From Dissophora ornata (Eukaryota > Mortierellomycota > Mortierellomycetes > Mortierellales > Mortierellaceae), in assembly GCA_025201705.1 (NCBI GenBank), contig MU616747.1, positions 1-46,413 on the forward strand: DNA of 46,413 nt, given 5' to 3'. Below are positions 42,397-46,413 of this stretch, piece by piece. The first letter of the stretch is position 1, and each line of letters begins with the position of its first letter. A program made the position numbers and the translations under genes. The notes under the pieces are model-generated. The model saw nothing but the letters and a program-made list of their open reading frames with translations. It was not told the DNA's origin and ran no database searches.

Positions 42397-45300
42397 TTAC
42401 TCGCTCGCAAGACCAGTCTCCGCCTGGAACTTGAAGATCTTGTCCGCATCCTCAAGAGACTGCCGTATGCCGTAGGGTAAATTGCTATCCATACCAACAT
42501 ACGACGGGAACGAGCTGGCCATATCCAGAATGGGGAACGTCTCAGGCGAGGGTGTATCTTGGAGATGGTTTCTTGCTAGTGCTGCATCCCCTAATAGAGA
42601 GTCATCGGAAGAAGCTGTCCTCTGCCGGTCCTGCTGTTGTGATTGCTGCTGTGTAACCGATGGCAAGAAATAGCTAGCGCCAAAAGAAGAGGTCTGGTTC
42701 ATATCTGGACTGAAGCTTGAAGACTGTGTTGTACACGATGGGGATAGGGACGATGAAAGGCCGTCCTGCTGATCCTGTGATGCGCCTGACTGCTGATGTG
42801 CTTGTTGCTGTTGCTGTTGATGTTGCTGCTGCTGTTGCAGTTGCATAAACGCATTTGAGGTCAGTCCGAGAGCGCTGTTGTCGTTGTCGTTGTAGTTGAA
42901 CAGGGACGAGTCCAACATCGACATGAGCTCGTTCTGAGCTTGATCCGAATTCAGTTGCTGATAATTGTTCAGACTCGAAAAGTTGTTCAGGAAGCTGTTA
43001 AACAACGCCGGATCCTGCTGTTGCTGCTGTTGAATTGCTTGATACTGTTTCTGTTGTTGTTGTTGCTGTAGCTGCTGTAGCTGCTGTAGCTGTAAGACCT
43101 GCCTCTGTTGATTCATGCGATGTTGTTCCTGGATCTGAGTGGCAGTCATCTGGTCTAGCCGCTGCTGTTGTTTCTGTAGACGGTGTCGATCCTGCTGAAA
43201 TCCCAAAAATTGAGCCAACGACATCAACGGAGGGGGATTCTGATTTCCATTAGCTGCCAGCGCCTGCTGCTGTGCCTGCGCAAAGGCATTAAAGTCCGAG
43301 GGTAGTGATGCCGGTGCAGTGAACGTAGGCACAGATCGAAGAAAGCTGTCGGGTGAGGTAACCGACGTATCGCTGTTGTGGAGGGTAGAGGAAATCGATC
43401 TGGATGACATGATGGGAGAGGGCGACGACTTGATAGCGATATCCAAATCGTCATCCAGCAGCTGGCTGCTTGGGCTCTGCGAGCAGACCATGGAATCTGC
43501 CTTATTAGCGCTTGTTGATGAACCACTCTGATCAGATGTATTAGCGTCCATCCGCTGATCACTCATGGAAGATATCGTCGAGGTCGAAGAGCAACGGACA
43601 TGACCACTGCCGTTTTTTAGCGCTTGGGATAGGTTTCCAGCAGATGAGTTTGAGGCCTTTGGTGTGATCTTGCGAGGTCTAATAGGTGTAACGCTTGAGC
43701 TACCAAAATTCAACTTTGAGCTGTACTTTTGCGACATGGGAAGTATTGGTTTGAGTGGTGGGCGATGGTCGTAGTGAGGCGTCGCGCTCGCGGTGTCTGA
43801 ATATGGCGAGCTTTCCATTGCAGTATCCAGCGAGCTCTTCAGCAGCGCCACCTCTTTTTCAACATCCACGGCAGTCGACTCGCGCAAAAAGTGGTTCAAA
43901 AGCTCCAATGACTGCTTGAACATGATGGGTCCATTAGTTCCCCGGCGAATGTCGTTCAGCTGTATCGTGGCTGCGGCAATCAAACAGTAAATGACAAAGT
44001 AGCATCCTCGAATCGGGTACGTCAGAGGGACCATGCCGTGATTGGTGTAAAGGTCATCGATTATGACTGTGATGCTAGTTGCAGCGACTGTGCAGGTCTC
44101 TTTTGCAACAGCTGCAATTTCCAGATGACTGACACTGGGCTCTTCGCAATAGCATCGCTGGATCATGATAGCGCACGCGTGGTAGAGGACATGAAGCATC
44201 GCAACAAAGGGCGTATGAGGCGACATATTAGATGCCAACTGAAGTCGAGGGGGCAGGTTGGCTTTCCATGCAAACATGGCCTGGTGCAGGAATAGTCCTT
44301 GTGGGATAGTCTCCTCTGGCGAGACCGCCTTGGTCAGGAACTTGCGAACCAGGATCAGGGCCTGGTGGTCGATCTTGACCAGCTTGATGTACTCGACTGC
44401 GTTTTGGATCACCTCGATCTCCTCTGGGTCGTTTGGATCCTCATTGTCGGTCCTGGGCAAGTCTGCATCTGGCTCGACCTCCCTGAAGCTCATAGTGCGT
44501 CCCTGCGAGACAGACATGAATTGGTCGAGCACAAAGATGGCCCAAAAGAGACGACGTCTGACCTCGTGGCTCTCAGGGTCGAGCTTTGCGTTGACGGGCG
44601 TTGTCTTGTGCAGCTGCAACTCCTATAATTGGTGGTTTTCACATGTGAGAATGGAAATGTTAACTTTGGTGCTGGATTCGGTCATTTCCGTCCAGTGAAA
44701 AAAGTCACGGATCTTACCCGAGCCAGAACAATCACCATCTGCGTGTACATGTACGTGCGAAAGTAGAATCCAGAGTGTCTCACGCCCTCCTGGTACTTGA
44801 TTACCATAAGCAGTGCTTGAATGGTCGACAGTCGAGGCTTGTCCAGAGTGTCATCCAGTCGACTCAACCATAACTCAAAATAACGACGGCCTTCCTGTTC
44901 CCGCCCTGGTGCGTAGTGGGACGCAACTGCATACATGGCCGCAAGCAAGAAATCCGGTACAGGATCCTTGGGATCCTCCAACCGACGGAAGAACGATGGT
45001 TTGTGAAGCACAAGCAAGAACGGGTGAACGTGCTCGAAGTAAAGATCAATCAGGTCGGGCTGGATATCCACCAAAGGAATGGATCGACTCCTAGATGATC
45101 GATGACCATGGTGATAATGCGCACCCGAGTTGCTACCTGAGCTATCCCGCTTCTTTGGTGGAGAACCCGACTTCATTTCACACTCTTCTGCCGATTCCTG
45201 GAAGGCTGAGGAGGGGGGTTCAATAAACTCTGATTCGGAAGATTCGCCCGTAGATGGTTCACTCGAGTCGTTATCACCAGCGACCTGGCTAAAGCTACGA

Positions 45301-45791
45301 AGGGTATGCGGGGCAATTCCAAAGGCGTCGATCTGGAGCCTGTCCATGACGTTCGACAAGTCTTCCGTCGGAGAGGATCGACCGTTGCGCGGTGCTGCGC
45401 TGGAAGTGCTGTTACACCTGCTCGGCCTGTTGGGATATTGGCCACCTGAGAGGAACGAGGACGAGGGTGTGGATTTGGAATAGATGGACATGTCCGATGC
45501 CGGTGCAAGAGGAGGACCGGTGGAGGATGCAGAGGATGCAGAGGTGAGTCTTGACCGCTCCTTGGCCCGCTGCTCCTTTTCTCGCAGGTGTATCAAGTGT
45601 GGGTTGTTTTCTTCCATGACCTTGTCAATATCGAGAACGACGCCATTCTTTTGAGAGAAGATGCAGGCAGTGCCGATGCGGGCGCAGGTCGAGCACTTTT
45701 GGCTTTGGCCGTCAAAGTTGCAGCGGGTTTTTCTGCGACGACACTCCTGGCAGGAGATGCGCGCAATCAGCCTTGGCTTGATCTTTGTCAT
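42397..45791 (-). CDS. Zn(II)2Cys6 fungal transcription factor with long poly-Gln tail
   Basis: Two exons on the minus strand give 1099 residues: 45791-44718 and 44622-42397. The DNA-binding binuclear zinc cluster is at residues 14-42: CQECRRRKTRC...CSTCARIGTAC, with six cysteines in the CX2CX6CX8CX2CX6C pattern. A Ser-rich linker follows. The 'fungal-specific transcription factor' middle domain spans about 244-480 (DLIDLYFEHVHPFLLVLHKPSFF, then RRRLFWAIFVLDQFMSVSQGR), rebuilt across the 95-base intron. The remaining 600 residues are Ser- and Gln-rich with several poly-Gln runs at about 830-1010, typical of activation domains. Such factors commonly control metabolic genes; the target genes are unknown. 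The start agrees with a TATA box 122 bases upstream. Confidence 0.93.
42820..43110 (-). repeat. CAG/CAA triplet-rich poly-Gln coding tracts
   Basis: On the minus strand the region contains runs of CAG and CAA codons (plus-strand CTG/TTG) at about 42801-42845 and 43012-43094, encoding poly-Gln with His and Leu interruptions. They lie within the Zn2Cys6 gene. Confidence 0.8.
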
Positions 45792-46413
45792 TGTGTATCG
45801 GCTGTGTTAATTGAGTCGCTTGAGTATTGGTTTGTGCAAAGTGCAAAGTGCAAAGAGTAACGTTCTCTCAAGAAAGAAAAAAGAGGACGAGGGGGGAGTG
45901 GGGGAAGGTTGATATTTATAAGTTTGTACAGAGGTGTGGGGTTGGGCGTATGTTTGTATATGGGAGAGGAGGATGAACAAGGCGGAGTGTGGAGGCTACG
46001 AAATAACGACAGATGGAGGCAAGCAAACGTGCAAGAGGAGGAGTAAAAGGATGAGCGATGGCGAATGCAATGCAGTGCAATGAGACGAGTAATGAAAGAA
46101 AAGATGAAGAGGGAAAGAAAGGGAGGCGAACGCAATAAAGAAGCGCAGGAAGAAAAAGTGGGAGGAGAGTACCCTTCCTGGAGAAAATTTGGGTGGTGGC
46201 GTGCAGTGTGTGGTTTGTGGGGGTGGCACTCGCACTTTCCCGTGTAGCCCTGTGGACGTACCCTTCCATGCCTTCCGTGCCGTGCCTTGCTTCCTTCCTT
46301 GTCGCCGCCGACCGAGAAGGAGTCATCCCTATCCGTTTGGGGCTGCCTTTCCCCAACCATGTTTGCCTCTCCCTCTCCCTCTCTCCGCCTTCCCTTGCAG
46401 CGTTCCAGCCCCC
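45792..46413. other. Right flank: promoter and leader of the Zn2Cys6 gene
   Basis: No gene was recognised. On the minus strand the sequence is CT-rich with long pyrimidine runs, like the other leaders in this window. The open frames here are low-complexity Ser/Leu/Pro/His strings without a domain. Confidence 0.6.
45913..45920 (-). promoter_or_regulatory. TATA box of the Zn2Cys6 gene
   Basis: On the minus strand this reads TATAAATA, 122 bases before the ATG at 45791, with a pyrimidine-rich leader between them. Confidence 0.6.

Overview
The window is nuclear DNA of a filamentous fungus, most likely an early-diverging one (Mucoromycota or Mortierellomycota, with a Mortierella-like genome as best guess). 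The evidence is compact spliced genes with introns mostly of 80-200 bases, GT...AG borders, CT-rich leaders and T-rich intergenic spacers. There are clear fungal families (Zn2Cys6 regulator, PRI2, Luc7, PUT1, Sos7-like kinetochore protein) beside a class C (GABA-B-like) receptor, which is not expected in ordinary Dikarya. The genus is inferred from gene content only. No rRNA, tRNA, CRISPR, transposon or viral sequence was recognised.

Layout from left to right. 1-1251: gene-free, CT-rich promoter sequence. 1252-3921 (+): intronless kelch/BTB protein. 5395-7385 (+): D-Ala-D-Ala-ligase-like ATP-grasp protein, 6 exons. 7518-9252 (+): Sos7-like kinetochore protein, 7 exons. 10169-12620 (+): mitochondrial proline dehydrogenase with two EF-hands. 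13331-20476 (+): very large three-SANT co-repressor of NCoR/Snt1 type. 20734-22067 (-): Luc7-like U1 snRNP protein. 22326-24721 (+): large subunit of DNA primase, sharing a 258-bp divergent promoter with Luc7. 24900-31250 (-): 13-exon class C GPCR of 1752 residues. 31621-31911 (-): small Q/S-rich ORF. 32802-33236 (+): small octapeptide-repeat protein with a four-cysteine tail. 33460-35230 (-): flavin monooxygenase. 36118-37316 (-): acidic/serine-lysine-rich nuclear protein. 37872-40451 (+): mitochondrial PPR protein. 40667-42241 (-): Sel1-MYND protein with a GC-AG intron. 42397-45791 (-): Zn2Cys6 regulator. 45792-46413: its promoter.

The genes are not an obvious pathway cluster. Most are housekeeping: replication (PRI2), chromosome segregation (Sos7-like), splicing (Luc7), chromatin repression (SANT protein), mitochondrial function (PUT1, PPR). 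The less ordinary part is roughly 24.7-35.3 kb. It holds the receptor with its long cytoplasmic tail and a PH-like region, three tandem-repeat arrays (21, 15 and 24 bp units), two small unrecognised proteins and the monooxygenase. Splice models were built by eye from GT/AG (one GC/AG) borders, frame continuity and family resemblance. All summed exon lengths are multiples of three, but no transcript or database search was available.
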